From positions 72,394,865 through 72,458,864 of the forward strand of contig CM036753.1 in assembly GCA_020796225.1 (NCBI GenBank): a stretch of DNA of 64,000 nt. Direction: 5' to 3'. The notes under the pieces are model-generated. The model did no database searches. It saw only the letters and a list, made by a program, of their open reading frames with translations, and was not told where the DNA came from. Source of the stretch: Arion vulgaris. Its lineage: Eukaryota; Mollusca; Gastropoda; Stylommatophora; Arionidae. Numbering within the stretch: the stretch's first letter is position 1; every line of letters begins with the position of its first letter. The position numbers were made by a program, and so were the translations under genes. This document shows positions 1-11,029 of the stretch, one piece after another.

Positions 1-426
1 TATTCGTGTCCGTAACTAGGTAGTACCTTCATTGTTGTTTCCGTAATATGAAGTGTTTTATAGGGTGAGATTGTTAGTCCCAAGTCAAACCCAGAACTTG
101 GAGAATCAGGAAGCCATATTTAGTCACACCACTCCTAGTTTCCTGTCCGACCTGGGTGACCCTGCCAGGAACGAAAACTTCCACCGTCCAAGCTTACTAC
201 ATCATTGGAGCATGCAAGTATACCCACCACTACAAGATAGATAATGGCCTCAAAGGAAAGGGTGGAGGATTGAATCTGCGGGCCTATTACTAGTTTAAAC
301 AAATAATGAATTGCTGGAACATTGGAAAATAAAACATAAAAAATAATTATATCTGATTCTACCCATTTTGTTTAATAAGTGTCTCAATGTTATCAACACA
401 GGTATTTTAGAAGATTTTGTTCTCAG
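1..426. other. Unassigned AT-rich sequence
   Basis: I see no recognisable gene, repeat or RNA here. Open frames are short (under 65 codons) and not protein-like. Confidence 0.5.
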
Positions 427-647
427 CCCTTTAGCTGCTAAGGACGTATATATACGTTTTCTCCATTCACTTCTAAAGACACATGAACACGTCTGTTATT
501 ATCTCTCCTTTGTGGGCTAAAGACGTGTTAACATGTTATACATTGCTACTATCACTGCTATATGCGTATATTCACGTTTGTGACCTAGAAACAAAGAGAA
601 GCTTTTTTTTTAGCTCAGTCTTCGGAAAGTATGTAGCAGCGAAAGGG
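427..647. mobile_element. piggyBac-like MITE candidate
   Basis: The ends are imperfect inverted repeats: CCCTTTAGCTGCTA on the left, and on the right the complement of CCCTTTCGCTGCTA. The right end abuts TTAA, the target site of piggyBac elements; the left flank is TCAG, so that duplication has decayed or the call is wrong. The interior (221 bp) has no credible coding frame. CCCTTT ends next to TTAA are typical of piggyBac non-autonomous elements. Only one copy was noticed. Confidence 0.4.
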
Positions 648-679
648 TTAAAGCTAGCTTTTCAGATCTAAGACTATGT

Positions 680-875
680 CTGTAGTATTATATAAGGTTA
701 AAACAAATAGACGAGAAGAGGAAGAGCACGGAGAAGATGGATTCAGGATGTAACTGATGGTTTGAGCATGACGGTTCCAGAGGCGAGACATCTGGCCTAT
801 GAGAGAGAAATTCCGAAGGACTGCTAAGGTGGCAAAGCTCTGCTCAGGACAAGCTATTTGATGATGATAGAACAA
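680..875 (+). pseudogene. LINE ORF2 C-terminal fragment (RTE-like)
   Basis: The plus strand reads GRARRRWIQDVTDGL followed by a region like the last residues of RTE-type polymerases (GRGRPRRRW-like, then a D-R-x-x-W/L segment). It ends near TTTGATGATGATAG. It is a 3' remnant of a 5'-truncated LINE, with no active site present. Confidence 0.55.
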
Positions 876-1023
876 ATCAGTAACACTGAGAACCTAGGTA
901 CTTGGAAATAAACTCCACGGAATTAAAGAAAATCCACACAACAAAAGATGATCATCAGAATGAAAGAAAACCCATATAATAAAAGATAACCTACAGAATA
1001 AAGAATGAAAATGATAATCTTGA

Positions 1024-1200
1024 TATATCCTTTATAGGACATCCTCATCAACCACAGTTAACGATTCGTCGATTTTCTAGGCACCACTTCTACGTCCAGT
1101 AGTTTGCCATTGCCTTCTGAACAATGAGGTATATTTTTAACCATTCGTCAAATTCTACGGTAACAAAGTTGCTTCCAAACTGCTCTCTGTCTCATCTTTT
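1024..1200 (-). repeat. SINE-F copy
   Basis: On the minus strand this contains GGCAATGGCAAACTACTGG, then a GTGGTGCCTAGAAAATC-like block, and ends in TCCTATAAAGGATATA. The same order occurs at 58108-58320 and partly at 28430-28550. The central block is also shared with SINE-E. The tRNA-like head, if any, is decayed here. Confidence 0.6.
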
Positions 1201-1857
1201 AGGAACCATTTCTTTAGTGTTTTCTCTCCAAAGCCCTGTAACTTTTAATGAGACCAAAATATTTCAGTTTCTGCGACATGATGTTGTTTATGAGACATTG
1301 TTCCTCGTTGTTCAGTTCTTGTAGGGTGTCAATTTATATCTTCTTTGTTCAGGGCGTTCTAAGACTTGTTAATTGGCACTTTATTACAAAAGATTCAATG
1401 AAGGTCGTTAATTCTTCTGGTCCATGATTCACATCCACATGTTTCCACGTGAAAAATGCTACAAAATCGTTTTGTAAAATCAAAATCAAAAGTTATAATG
1501 TTGAGTGATCAGATCTTATTCATCATAGAGAAGATCGTCAGAGCTGAGTCATACCCAAATATGCAAGCATATGGAAGAACAACAAATCGATTACTTACCT
1601 TCTAATATCTACACCCATACTCTCAGTCTCAGTGGACTCCCCCAGTATGTCTGCAATAAGGAATGACGTGAATCGTCGGGGTGGCTTATTATAGACATGG
1701 GGGTGCCATGATCTTGGTGGTGCAAACATTTCCGCGAGCTGCACCTACAAATAAACGAAATGTCGGTAGTGACCACTGCAGTTGCAAATAAGATGTGTGT
1801 ATAACCAATGAGTTATGGGAACTATCAGCATATATGACCGTCGTTACCGACTTATTG

Positions 1858-1955
1858 AGACAGCCGAGTTAACAAACTAAAAAATTAACTAACTAGTTAA
1901 CTAACTATTTAAGTAATTAACTAAATGAAATAATTAACTAATTAAATAATTAATG
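1858..1955. repeat. AACT/TTAA-rich low-complexity run
   Basis: Short degenerate repeats of AACTAACT and AATTAACTAA type. This is a simple-sequence patch with no coding content. Confidence 0.7.
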
Positions 1956-2465
1956 TGCTAACACTCCAGAATTTTGTTTTTCAAAAATAGTATACAACTA
2001 AAACATGAACAGGCCTAACGAAACAACACTCGACATAAAACTACACGGACCTCTGTGTGAGCTACGACAGACAGTGAACTTTATACAAGAGACAACATTG
2101 AATGTATAGACAATATTTCAAACAAACGAAAGGAAGTAAGTAAGGATGAACAGCTTGTAGATTTAGAACCAAATATTTCTTCATATTTGTTTCATATAAA
2201 ACTTGGAATACAAAAGAATTCTGAATGGGTGAAGAACAGTATACTAGTCTGGAATGTATATAATCCAACGATGTGATAAGCAATAAATGTAACTACCAGT
2301 ATTTGATCGGTCAATGGGAAAAGAATAAAATACGAGGTATCTGTCAATGGTCCAGACTAGCAATTCGACAATAACATCAATAGTCTAGTACAGAAAGAAT
2401 ATAATTCTTGTTTTAAATACGTTTAGAGATCAAAGATTGACTTCATTGTTTCTGTGGTTTTTTTT

Positions 2466-2545
2466 TGCGCAGAAATGTCCCGCCACCTGTCGAGAGAGAA
2501 TACGGGGGAACCCGGTGCAATGAATTCAATTATACGGTCACGGCA
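2466..2545. repeat. Rearranged fragment of SINE-D
   Basis: The left half (GCAGAAATGTCCCGCCACC) matches the body of SINE-D in minus orientation. The right half (AACCCGGTGCAATGAA) matches the 3' part in plus orientation, so the two pieces are inverted relative to each other. Confidence 0.4.
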
Positions 2546-2619
2546 AACTCTAAATTAGGCCACTTAACTGAACGGGGAAACCCTGACCTAATTTTGAGTT
2601 GGGGGCTGAATTTTGTATA

Positions 2620-2860
2620 TATTTGATAGAACACTGCAAGCTTTTTGAAATTCTACTCAATTCTATGAGCCTATTGTTATTTATTGATGATAAATATTAA
2701 TAATACTGTTATTCCTTATTGTTAAACGTAACGTGTTACATAAAATAACCTTGATTTAGCATGTTGTCTTGATTTTAAAATAAATTCGTCTATATACAAC
2801 AATACTGGAATGTGATGTCACGCGACGATTGTGGTCTTATTTCCTAGAATTTTTACCTGA
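2620..2860 (+). repeat. Dispersed repeat K, copy 1
   Basis: Shares an ordered series of blocks with the complement of 13190-13440: CACTGCAAGCTTTTTGAAAT, TTCCTTATTGTTAAAC, and TTTTAAAATAAATTCGTCTA. No tRNA-like head, inverted repeats or coding frame were seen. The class is unknown. Confidence 0.5.
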
Positions 2861-3089
2861 CTCCGCTGACAGTATGGTTATCGGAGGCTACGATACGGCT
2901 TTAAACTCTTGTTTTAGACAGACAATACATAAGTTATGCTATGCGTATTACATAAATACCTCTAGACATTAACTATTCAATTCAATGTAGGATTATTTTT
3001 TTGTCGTCAAACTCGATTCTTTGTTTTAATTTACTTAGTAAACAGTTTCCCCACGATCAGCAGTCATCACATGAGATGACGTCCATATG

Positions 3090-3346
3090 GTGCCGAGGCC
3101 CACAAGGGAAGAAAAGATTAGTACCAAGACGACCTACAAGGCATGTCGTAAGAGGCGACTGATGTAGGGCCCTAGGATGCTACCCTAGTAAATAAAAGCA
3201 TCGCAGAAATCGGATGTGCTGGCCTACTTGTAGGCGCATAACTGGCACAACGTAAATCGCTCTTAGGCTCAGATCACATACAAGTCACACAGAGTGATTT
3301 GACAAGTGGTCGATAGGGATCGTCCAAAGAAGAAGCAGATATTTGT
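3090..3346 (+). repeat. SINE-B copy
   Basis: Carries the family head with GGCATGTCGTAAGAGGCGACT, a middle with AGTAAATAAAAGCATCGCAG, and the tail block TGACAAGTGGTCGATA ending in a short AAGAAGAAG run. It is close to full length (about 255 bp). Confidence 0.8.
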
Positions 3347-3689
3347 AATTAAACCTACACACGGGGTCAAAAGCTCATGGCAGCAGCATGGGCGAGGGTT
3401 ATCGAAGAAATTGGCCGTGAAGAACGTTCGCAAGAGAGAGAGAGAGACAGACCTACACCTACTTGTCCATATGTTACTAAAACTAAGTCGAGTTTAAACA
3501 GTAGCGTTTCTCTAATGAGTTACATAAAGTTTTACATCAGCGTCGCTCAACGTACGTTCTACAAGGAGGCAATTTGAATAATTTTGCAGCAATTAGAGAA
3601 TTGATTTTAAAAGTCTAAATAAAATATGGAGTTAATATAGTTTTAAAACTACATTAAGAATTTGTATTCCAATGTTATATCAATCCTAA

Positions 3690-4090
3690 CATATGCTAGC
3701 GAGAGTTGAAAAATGACAAAATGTATAGAAAGTAAGTTGAATGCATTGGAAAATAAAAGTTTGCGAAAAATAATAAACATAAAATTGGACGAATTCAGGA
3801 GAAGTGATGAAATCAGTGAAATGTCTGGTCAACTTCTAGTGACAACTGCTATAAGAAGGAGAAGATGGAGATATGTTGGGCATACTTTGTGAAGAAATGA
3901 TCAAAGAATACCAAATCAGGGGGTGGGGGGCAAGGGTTCAAGAAAGAGAGGACGCCCTAGGGAAACCCTGAAACGAACTTTGCTCAGAAAGACAAGAAAT
4001 ATTGGACGCAGTTCCGTGGAAGAGATTTAGAGAGTTGCCTAGGACAGAGCGGTATGGGACAAATTACCTGCAGACCCTATGTATTGTATA
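3690..4090 (+). pseudogene. LINE family L2, 3' end
   Basis: The plus strand resembles the C-terminus of an RTE-type ORF: WRYVGH-like, then KRGRPRETLKRTLL-like, then an RAVW-like segment, with stops and frameshifts. Homologous 3' ends occur at 15845-16145 (minus) and 45200-45520 (plus). It is followed by a short (TA)n run at 4106-4122. Confidence 0.7.
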
Positions 4091-4122
4091 ATGATATGAG
4101 AGGGGTATATATATATATATAT

Positions 4123-5195
4123 TATGTAATTAGAGAATGCTGCTAACCATAACTACACAAGTAATAAACATCTCCTTTTCAGCTAAACAACAAATGATCA
4201 AGAGCATCTTCATTCTTACTTTTATGTTGCTAGTGCCAAACATGGACATACTGAATAAATCATAGACACAGCAAATAATACCATGTGAAAGGTGTTGTAT
4301 TTGAAAGGTCACCAGCAAAACAAGAAGAAACAATCCCAAATACCAGCAACAGAAAGAGGTTTGAAACAAGATATCGCTTGAGTTACATCAAAAATAAACA
4401 GAATGAAATGGTTTCGAGCCTAGTAAGAATGCAGTTGTGCATAAAGTTTTCTATAGCAGAACATCATGAGAGGAACAAGGAAACAATGGATAGATGGAGT
4501 GTCTATCTCATGCCAAAGATGCAGAAATCCATCTTGTAAGCCATCCGAAATGCGATTTATTTAAAATTGTGTACTGCCCAGCTGAAAAACCGTTGCACTG
4601 ATATAAAAATTGTACACACTTGCAAAATTGAACATGAATGAAACAAATACAAAAATATCTAGAATTGTAGTTTTGCAAGTGACACGGAAATTATCAACAA
4701 AGAATACAACGTATCTACCTATATGCCTTCTTCGGAATACAATACAATATGCAATTAGTTTCTTGCACGAAATAAGCACATTTGTGTGTGTGTGTGTGTG
4801 TGTGGAGACTGAAAACGCGCCCTTGATATATTTAGGGTAACTATGAGACGTATATAATTGGAACAATCCAGATACATTCAAGTAAATGAGAATCTCCCCC
4901 AATCCTCCTGTTTGTGATCTCGAGGTTAATTCCTTAACTCTTCCACCCTCAACCTAAACACAAACACACGTACGTGTGCGGAAGGACAAGCGCGTAACAG
5001 ATCGAAAGATCACTAACTAGCAATGACACCAGCAATGGCGTTTACTGTGATCGATAGACGTCAAATAGTATGAAGATCAAAATACCGATCATCGTACTTG
5101 ACAGAACTGAATGAGTAACATACCCTCAGGTTTTAACTGTGGAAAATATGTATGACATAAGAATAACGTATGATCATATACAAGCAAAAGAAAAT
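4123..5195. other. Unassigned sequence with a (GT)n patch
   Basis: No recognised gene. A (GT)n run lies at about 4784-4802. Two overlapping open frames near 4561-4902 sit on opposite strands and look like chance frames. Confidence 0.5.
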
Positions 5196-5199
5196 ATAT

Positions 5200-6365
5200 A
5201 TGGACTGAAGGACAATATATGATCAGGAGGGGCTCAATGAGAATTGTATATGGACTTAGAACAACATATGATCAGCGAAGAGCTAGGAATAAATATGTAT
5301 GTATATTAGAACAACATACAATCAGCCAAGATCTAGGAAGAAATATGTATAGATATAAGAACAACATACCATCAGCCAAGATCTAGGAAGAAATATGTAT
5401 AGATATAAGAACAACATACCATCAGCCAAGATCTAGGAAGAAATATGTATAGATATAAGAACAACATACCATCAGCCAAGAGACAGGAATAAATATGTAT
5501 GTATATAAGAACAACATACGATCAGCCTAGATCTAGGAAGAAATATATATGGATATAAGAATAACATACGATCAGCCTAGATCTAGGAAGAAATATGTAT
5601 GTATATTAGAACAATATACGATCAACCTAGATCTAGGAAGAAATATGTATGGATATAAGAACAACATACGATCAGCCTAGATCTAGGAAGAAATATGTAT
5701 GGATATAAAAACAACATACGATCAGCCTAGAGCTTGGAAGAAATATGTATGGATATAAGAACAACATACGATCAGCCCAGATCTAGGAAGAAATATGTAT
5801 GGATATAAGAACAACATACGATCAGCCTTAGAAAGAAATATGTATAGATATAAGAACAACATACGATCAGCCCAGATCTAGGAAGAAATATGTATGGATA
5901 TAAAAACAACATACGATCAGCCCAGATCTAGGAAGAAATATGTATAGATATAAGAACAACATACGATCAGTCCAGATCTAGGAAGAAATATGTATGGATA
6001 TAAGAACAACATACGATCAGCCCAGATCTAGGAAGAAATATGTATGATATAAAACAACATAGATCAGCCTAGATCTAGGAAGAAATATGTATAGATATAA
6101 GAACAACATACGATCAGCCTAGATCTAGGAAGAAATATGTATAGATATAAGAACAACATACGATCAGCCCAGATCTAGGAAGAAATATGTATGGATATAA
6201 GAACAACATACGATCAGCCCAGATCTAGGAAGAAATATGTATAGATATAAGAACAACATACGATCAGCCTAGATCTAGGAAGAAATATGTATAGATATAA
6301 GAACAACATACGATCAGCCCAGATCTAGGAAGAAATATGTATAGATATAAGAACAACATACGAAA
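5200..6365. repeat. 50-bp minisatellite, about 23 units
   Basis: The unit contains CAGCCTAGATCTAGGAAG and AAATATGTATAGATATAAG and repeats every 50 bp. Left-hand units (5200-5500) are more diverged; units from about 5640 on differ mostly by single bases. One unit near 6035-6065 carries several single-base deletions. There are no unique spacers, so this is not a CRISPR array. Confidence 0.95.
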
Positions 6366-6424
6366 AGACATCATATTAAAATAGACAGAAGTACCAAAAA
6401 TGAAGATAAAACCAAAGTGCATCA

Positions 6425-6740
6425 ATGATTGATTTATTGAATGATTGAAATATTGATTGTAATATCATCATTGCATTTTGTTGAACAACCATGTGTAGTC
6501 GGATCTCATTCTTATACTGGAAGATCTCAAGAGACAGTGCATGAATTTTGTAGCAAAGACAATGGTTCGATTTAATTCTGAGGACGGGAATATTGTTAGA
6601 TTTTTTGATAAAAAATTGATATTAATTAACATTGCCGGGACGGTGGCTTTCCAGCTTACTCTAATCTATTTTAAACTATCGTTGGCTCTTTTGCACGGGA
6701 CCTTCATGTTATCGTCCATCTCCCATATGAATAGGGACTA
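6425..6740 (-). repeat. SINE-J copy
   Basis: In minus orientation it starts with CCCTATTCATATGGGAGATG, carries a body matching 27903-28372 (GGCTTTCCAGCTTACTCT in plus), and ends in a run related to (CAAT)n. It is diverged and its tRNA-like head is poorly kept. Confidence 0.6.
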
Positions 6741-6785
6741 GAACTCAATTAACATGTGTTCATGGATCACACCAAAAAAATAACC

Positions 6786-6862
6786 TCATAGTTCACATGA
6801 AACGCGTACGGAGTACTTACAGAGTATGCTAATAGTTCACATGAAACGCGTACGGAGTACTT
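6786..6862. repeat. Tandem duplication of about 42 bp
   Basis: ATAGTTCACATGAAACGCG followed by TACGGAGTACTTA occurs twice, 42 bp apart. The flanks are not repeated. Confidence 0.85.
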
Positions 6863-6884
6863 AATGTATGTTCATAAACTGGCT

Positions 6885-7880
6885 CGGAATGCTGATTAGT
6901 GATTCTGTCTTTTCTTGTGTTGTTGGTAACTTTTCACAGGCAACGCATTTCACATGTAGTTATTTTTGTGACTGCGCTTTGCTCAATGTCCATGTTTGGT
7001 TCTGGTAACACAAAGTAGGTATAAAAATGCTGTTGATCATCTGTTGCTTAGCTGCCTGTGAAATTTTTGGGTATCTTAACAGTGGGGCTATCTGGTAGGT
7101 TACAGCATTTGCTTTTTGCACTCTAGCCTCTATATCTCTATCCAGTTTTCCGCCTTCTGTGAATATGCTTCCTAAGTATTTGAATTCTTTCACTTGGTTT
7201 ATTTTAGTGCATTGACATGGATGTCTAGATTATTATGTTTTCTTCCCATATTCATTATTTCTGTTTTAGTGTTGTTGGTTTTCATGTCATGTTTTACACA
7301 ATTTTTGTTCAAGGTGTCAATATGATGTTGTAGATCTTGTTAATTTTGATGTATCAGGCACTGATCATCTGCAAACAGCAGTTCATTTATTTCATCATTA
7401 TCTGAATTTGACTCTTGAGTTATTTTATCCATATATGCAATAAAGAGTAGTGGTGAGAGGACACAACCTTGTCTAACACCTGATGTAATGGAGAACCAGT
7501 CGGTCATTCCTTCTGTTGTTCTTACTGTACTCTGGCTATCTTGATATAAGGCCATGATATTACCTAATAGTTGTCCCTGGACGCCATATTCTTCAAGGAT
7601 CTTCCATAGTTTGCACCTGTTTATTCTATCAAATGCCTTTTCTTGGTCTATAAATATAAGCTGTTTACTTTGATTGTATTCAATTGTTTGTTCGCAGATC
7701 TGTCTTAGTGTAAATATTGCGTCTGTGCAGCTCTTACCCTCCTAAACCCAAACTGGCTATTGCTTAACTGGGGCACTAATATATGTCTTGCTCTTCGCTC
7801 CAATATTTTTGCAAACATTTTTCCTATATGGCTCAAATATGTATTCACTGTATCGAAGTAACAAAGCAAAATGCCGACCA
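6885..7880 (-). pseudogene. LINE L6 reverse-transcriptase remnant
   Basis: Minus-strand frames cover the central and late RT domain in order: FGFRR, a DQEKAFDRINR-like block, GVRQGCVLSPLLF, and the catalytic FADD box (7364-7375). A thumb-like KEFKYLGSIF and LCYQNQTWTL follow. Several frameshifts and stops break the frame. The N-terminal endonuclease and the true 3' end are missing. The 3' ends at 19165-19435 and 33975-34335 appear to belong to the same family. Confidence 0.85.
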
Positions 7881-8124
7881 CGCAAAAGGTGGACATATAT
7901 GCGCATGCTACTAAACGGCATTTGATTGTGTAGAATATCAGCAGCGGTGAAAAAATCAGAAAAAATTGATTTTATTACATTAAATACTAATCATAAAAAG
8001 AACTGTATAATGATCAGACGGCAGTTGTAAGAACGTGCAATGACACATCAGATTGGTTTGACATAAGACGGAGAGTCAGGCAAGGTTGATAAACACGTCT
8101 CTCTATTTAACACTTTCCCCATGT

Positions 8125-8372
8125 GCATGATGGAATCTGTTGTCCACTCTTGCCGTTAAGTGTAAGGGCGGAGCTTTAATTTGGTTCCAGGACCAGATGA
8201 TTCGCCCTTGTTGTGTTATATGCGTGTTTATTTAGTGTGATCTTGATATTGTATATCCATCTTTTCTTGGTCTTCCCTTGGCTCTAGTACCTGATTTCTT
8301 TTTATTGTATGCTGTTATTGGTGTTTGGTTGTATTCCATTCTCATTCAATGTCCGAACCACTGAATTTGTTT
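8125..8372 (-). pseudogene. LINE family L3, 3' end
   Basis: Homologous to 43500-43885 (plus) and 56222-56535 (minus). The minus strand reads a basic GRPRKRWIYN-like segment preceded by Y-N-K-K residues, then a terminal region with GGACAACAGATTCCATCAT. It is a 5'-truncated copy. Confidence 0.7.
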
Positions 8373-8417
8373 TAAGTAATAAAGATATCAAATATAATAA
8401 CAAGTAGACGGGCATCT

Positions 8418-8663
8418 CGGTGGCGTCTGTGGCCTAGGGATAGTGACTCGGTCTATTAACCCCGACGTTCTGAGTTCGAATCACGCTGTGAACAATTTGG
8501 TTGCAAATTGTTTCGCATGGATTTTTACAGAAGGACGATGGCGCCATCCGTTCAGAAAGCAATTGCAAACTACTGAACGTAATAATGTCTATAAAAATCA
8601 CAAACAGCGTTAAAAGCTGGGTTGCTTCGCAAAGTCCTGTAAAGGATATGCAATTAACTAACT
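8418..8663 (+). repeat. SINE-E copy with 41-bp target duplication
   Basis: The head is tRNA-like: a box A-like GTGGCCTAGGGATAGTG and a box B-like GAGTTCGAATC, in the right order and spacing. The middle has GAAAGCAATTGCAAACTACTG, and the 3' end is AGTCCTGTAAAGGATATGCA. The insertion is flanked by direct repeats at 8377-8417 and 8664-8704 (41 bp, one mismatch). Confidence 0.85.
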
Positions 8664-8939
8664 TAATAAAGATATCAAATATAATAACAAGTAGACAGGC
8701 ATCTAGACCAATAAACGTTCATGCTAAAGTACTGTAAGGATTCATTAATAAACTCAGGACATTACCAAATAATTTCATGTTATATGAAAACATGTACTTA
8801 AATCAGATAATGAAACAGAAAATAGTTAATGTACGAATAATTAGATAATTATTAACAAATAAATTGATATGCCAGAGATATTCAGTCAGCAGTTACATTA
8901 TGAGATCGGACAGTAAATCAAATCGGACTAAGTAATTAG

Positions 8940-9192
8940 TAAAAAAGGGTTTAAAAGCCGAAGGATTGACTTCTTGCACCGGGTTTTAACCCATACGATT
9001 GGTCCTCTCCACAGAAATGGCACGCCACCTGCCGAGAGTATTGCACAAAGAACGAACTTCGTAGCTCGAGCAACAATCCTAGGGGTCTCTGGAAAAACTG
9101 CACTCGTGAACAGAACGGTGCGGTCCGGACTCAAACCCACGACCTTCGACTCACAAGGCAAAGGGTTTAACCACTAAACCACAGATACCCCC
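8940..9192 (-). repeat. SINE-D copy
   Basis: Minus strand: tRNA-like head with TGGTTTAGTGGTTAAACC-type box A and GGGTTTGAGTCC-type box B, then a body containing GGCAGGTGGCGTGCCATTTC and an A/T-rich end. It is flanked by AGTAATTAG duplications at 8931-8939 and 9193-9201. About 253 bp, full length. Confidence 0.88.
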
Positions 9193-9246
9193 AGTAATTA
9201 GGTAAATGAGAATGCAATCAACCAATCAATCAATCAAAAGGTAGAT

Positions 9247-9496
9247 CTTCTTCTTCTTTGCGTTCATTCTTTACTACCAATTTTAATCACTCTTGTGATA
9301 TGTTTGATCTTTGCCAAGAACGTGTATACGTTGCACATTGGTTTGTAGGCCCCTAAACGCATAGACTTCTACACGTTTAGGACATGTGCATCCGATTTCA
9401 GCAGAACCTCCTTAGTCGCCTCTTACGACATGCATGACAGGTAACAGTGGTTCTATTCTTTACACCCCAAATTTGGGCCCCGGTAATCACTCGGCG
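9247..9496 (-). repeat. SINE-A copy with 11-bp target duplication
   Basis: Minus orientation: the head has CGCCGAGTGATTACCGGGG and CATGTCGTAAGAGGCGACT. The tail reads GATTAAAATTGGTAGTAAAG and ends in (GAA)n. It is flanked by AAAAGGTAGAT at 9236-9246 and 9497-9507. At 250 bp it is a full-length, probably young copy. Confidence 0.9.
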
Positions 9497-9507
9497 AAAA
9501 GGTAGAT

Positions 9508-9786
9508 GAGAAAGCAGACGTTTGTTCAATTGACAAAGACGGTAATTAATCTGTACAGACATATGTTAGGGTTAGCTTTTGCATGAATTAAGTGATGTAG
9601 GATTGCAGATATTAGCTCAGACGATTGTAAAGAATAATATAATATCAATAATAATAGAGACAAATAAATAATATGAGAGAGAGAGGTCATTAAGCTAGAT
9701 AATTACAAGAAATGAAGAAATGTATGGAAACAGATATTATATCGGCTAATTACAGAGACATTAAATGATATCATGAAACAGTTGTT
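9508..9786. other. Unassigned AT-rich sequence
   Basis: No recognised gene or repeat apart from short GAGA runs. Confidence 0.5.
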
Positions 9787-9789
9787 AGA

Positions 9790-10025
9790 TTCAATCAATC
9801 AATCAATCAAGTACCGTGCCTGCCGGCGTAGACGATCATGGCTCCCCACAACTCTCTCTGCTTGGTGCATGTAATCAGTTCTGACGTCGATCTTTGTCGA
9901 ACCATGATGTCAGGCCATCCAAGATCTTCTCCCTCTGTCCTCCACGATCTCTCCTTCCTTGAATTTTACCTGTAGTCACCAAATGTTCTAAACCTTCTTA
10001 TTCTTTTGATAAGGTTTCTTTATGT
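9790..10025 (-). pseudogene. LINE family L5, 3' end
   Basis: A (TCAA)n run at 9791-9812 precedes a minus-strand LINE C-terminus. It matches the plus-strand copy at 15360-15512 (TTGGTGACTACAGGTAAAAT-type block, then GGAGAGATCGTGGAGGACAG). Stops interrupt the frame. Confidence 0.6.
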
Positions 10026-10113
10026 GCAGGCCTGATTTCAAATCTCTACATTTGTTTTCTTAGCTTATTATGTTGTTATTAAATTACCTGATTATAAAGA
10101 AATGAAATAATCT

Positions 10114-10316
10114 TCTTCTTCTTCTTCTCTCAAACGTCTGCTGTTAATTCAGGCGAGAGTCATGACACCTGGTATTGCACTTCTGACTGATTTTTGCGTG
10201 AGGCCTAAGATTACCCTTTTACCGGCATCCCTCAGCCATGCGGAAAGCTTCGTCGACTTCAGAGGTACTTGAAATTTAGATCCTTCAAGTGTGATCGTTA
10301 CAGGAAACCTGTTGTC
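10114..10316 (-). repeat. SINE-M copy with 10-bp target duplication
   Basis: Minus orientation with a (GAA)n 3' tail. It is flanked by GAAATAATCT at 10104-10113 and 10317-10326, which fixes the ends (203 bp). Related pieces lie at 22025-22165, 35347-35462 and 60860-60990. No clear tRNA-like boxes were found. Confidence 0.75.
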
Positions 10317-10423
10317 GAAATAATCTAAAAATGCCGACATTGAGTCAGATAATGACCAAGATATTAACTCCTAGTATACGCGCATTAGAACCTTAATTTT
10401 AAATGCTGGTTTTTAACAGGGCC

Positions 10424-10674
10424 GTGTGCCCGTCTGCCCAGCGTGTTCGTAGCGCGTTGGACTACGGGTGACTATCCCTCTGTGTGTGGGTTCAATTCCG
10501 CGGGATGGCAGAAAAAGCCACAGGTTCCCTAGATTTACGGTGTTCGTGGCACCGAACCGAAGGGAGCATGCCTTACGATGTCCATGGCACCGAGCTGAAG
10601 GGTTACGATGTCCATGGCACCGAGCCGAAGAGCTGAAAAGCTCAAGTGTTTCTGGATCGAAAAAAACACACAAA
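10424..10674 (+). repeat. SINE-C copy 1, three-unit internal repeat
   Basis: tRNA-derived: box A-like CGTAGCGCGTTGGAC and box B-like GGTTCAATTCC. The body has the unit (GT)CC/TCGTGGCACCGA(A/G)CCGAAG, normally twice; here there are three units. It ends in GCTCAAGTGTTTCTGGATCG plus an A run. Flanked by AACAGGGCC at 10415-10423 and 10675-10683. Confidence 0.9.
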
Positions 10675-11029
10675 AACAGGGCCTTGCCACGCTATAATGC
10701 AAAGAGGAGGCCGCATCAGGCGTCACCGTAAGAGGGGTGGCATAAGCAGCGAAATCAATATCACAATTGAAGATTATTTTAAAGAAAATACATTTAAAGG
10801 GCGGCATTTCGAAGACTTGCATTATACTGAGAAAATATACCGCACAGCCCTGGTTTTTAGAATACAGTTTTTAATGAAACACCAGATTACTACTTCATAT
10901 ATCAGAATGTACTATATTATAACTTCAATTGTAGTACACTTCAAAAACGTATACAAATAAAAAGAATCAAATTGGTTTTGTAAATGTTTTATTTCTGGTA
11001 CTATTCGAACGGTTTGTCGGGTGGCTTAT

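Noticed and set aside
5200..6365. Possible CRISPR-like regular repeat
   Set aside because: The 50-bp units are contiguous, with no unique spacers, and the context is an animal genome.
8418..8490. tRNA gene candidate
   Set aside because: It is the head of SINE-E, found four times with the same downstream body.
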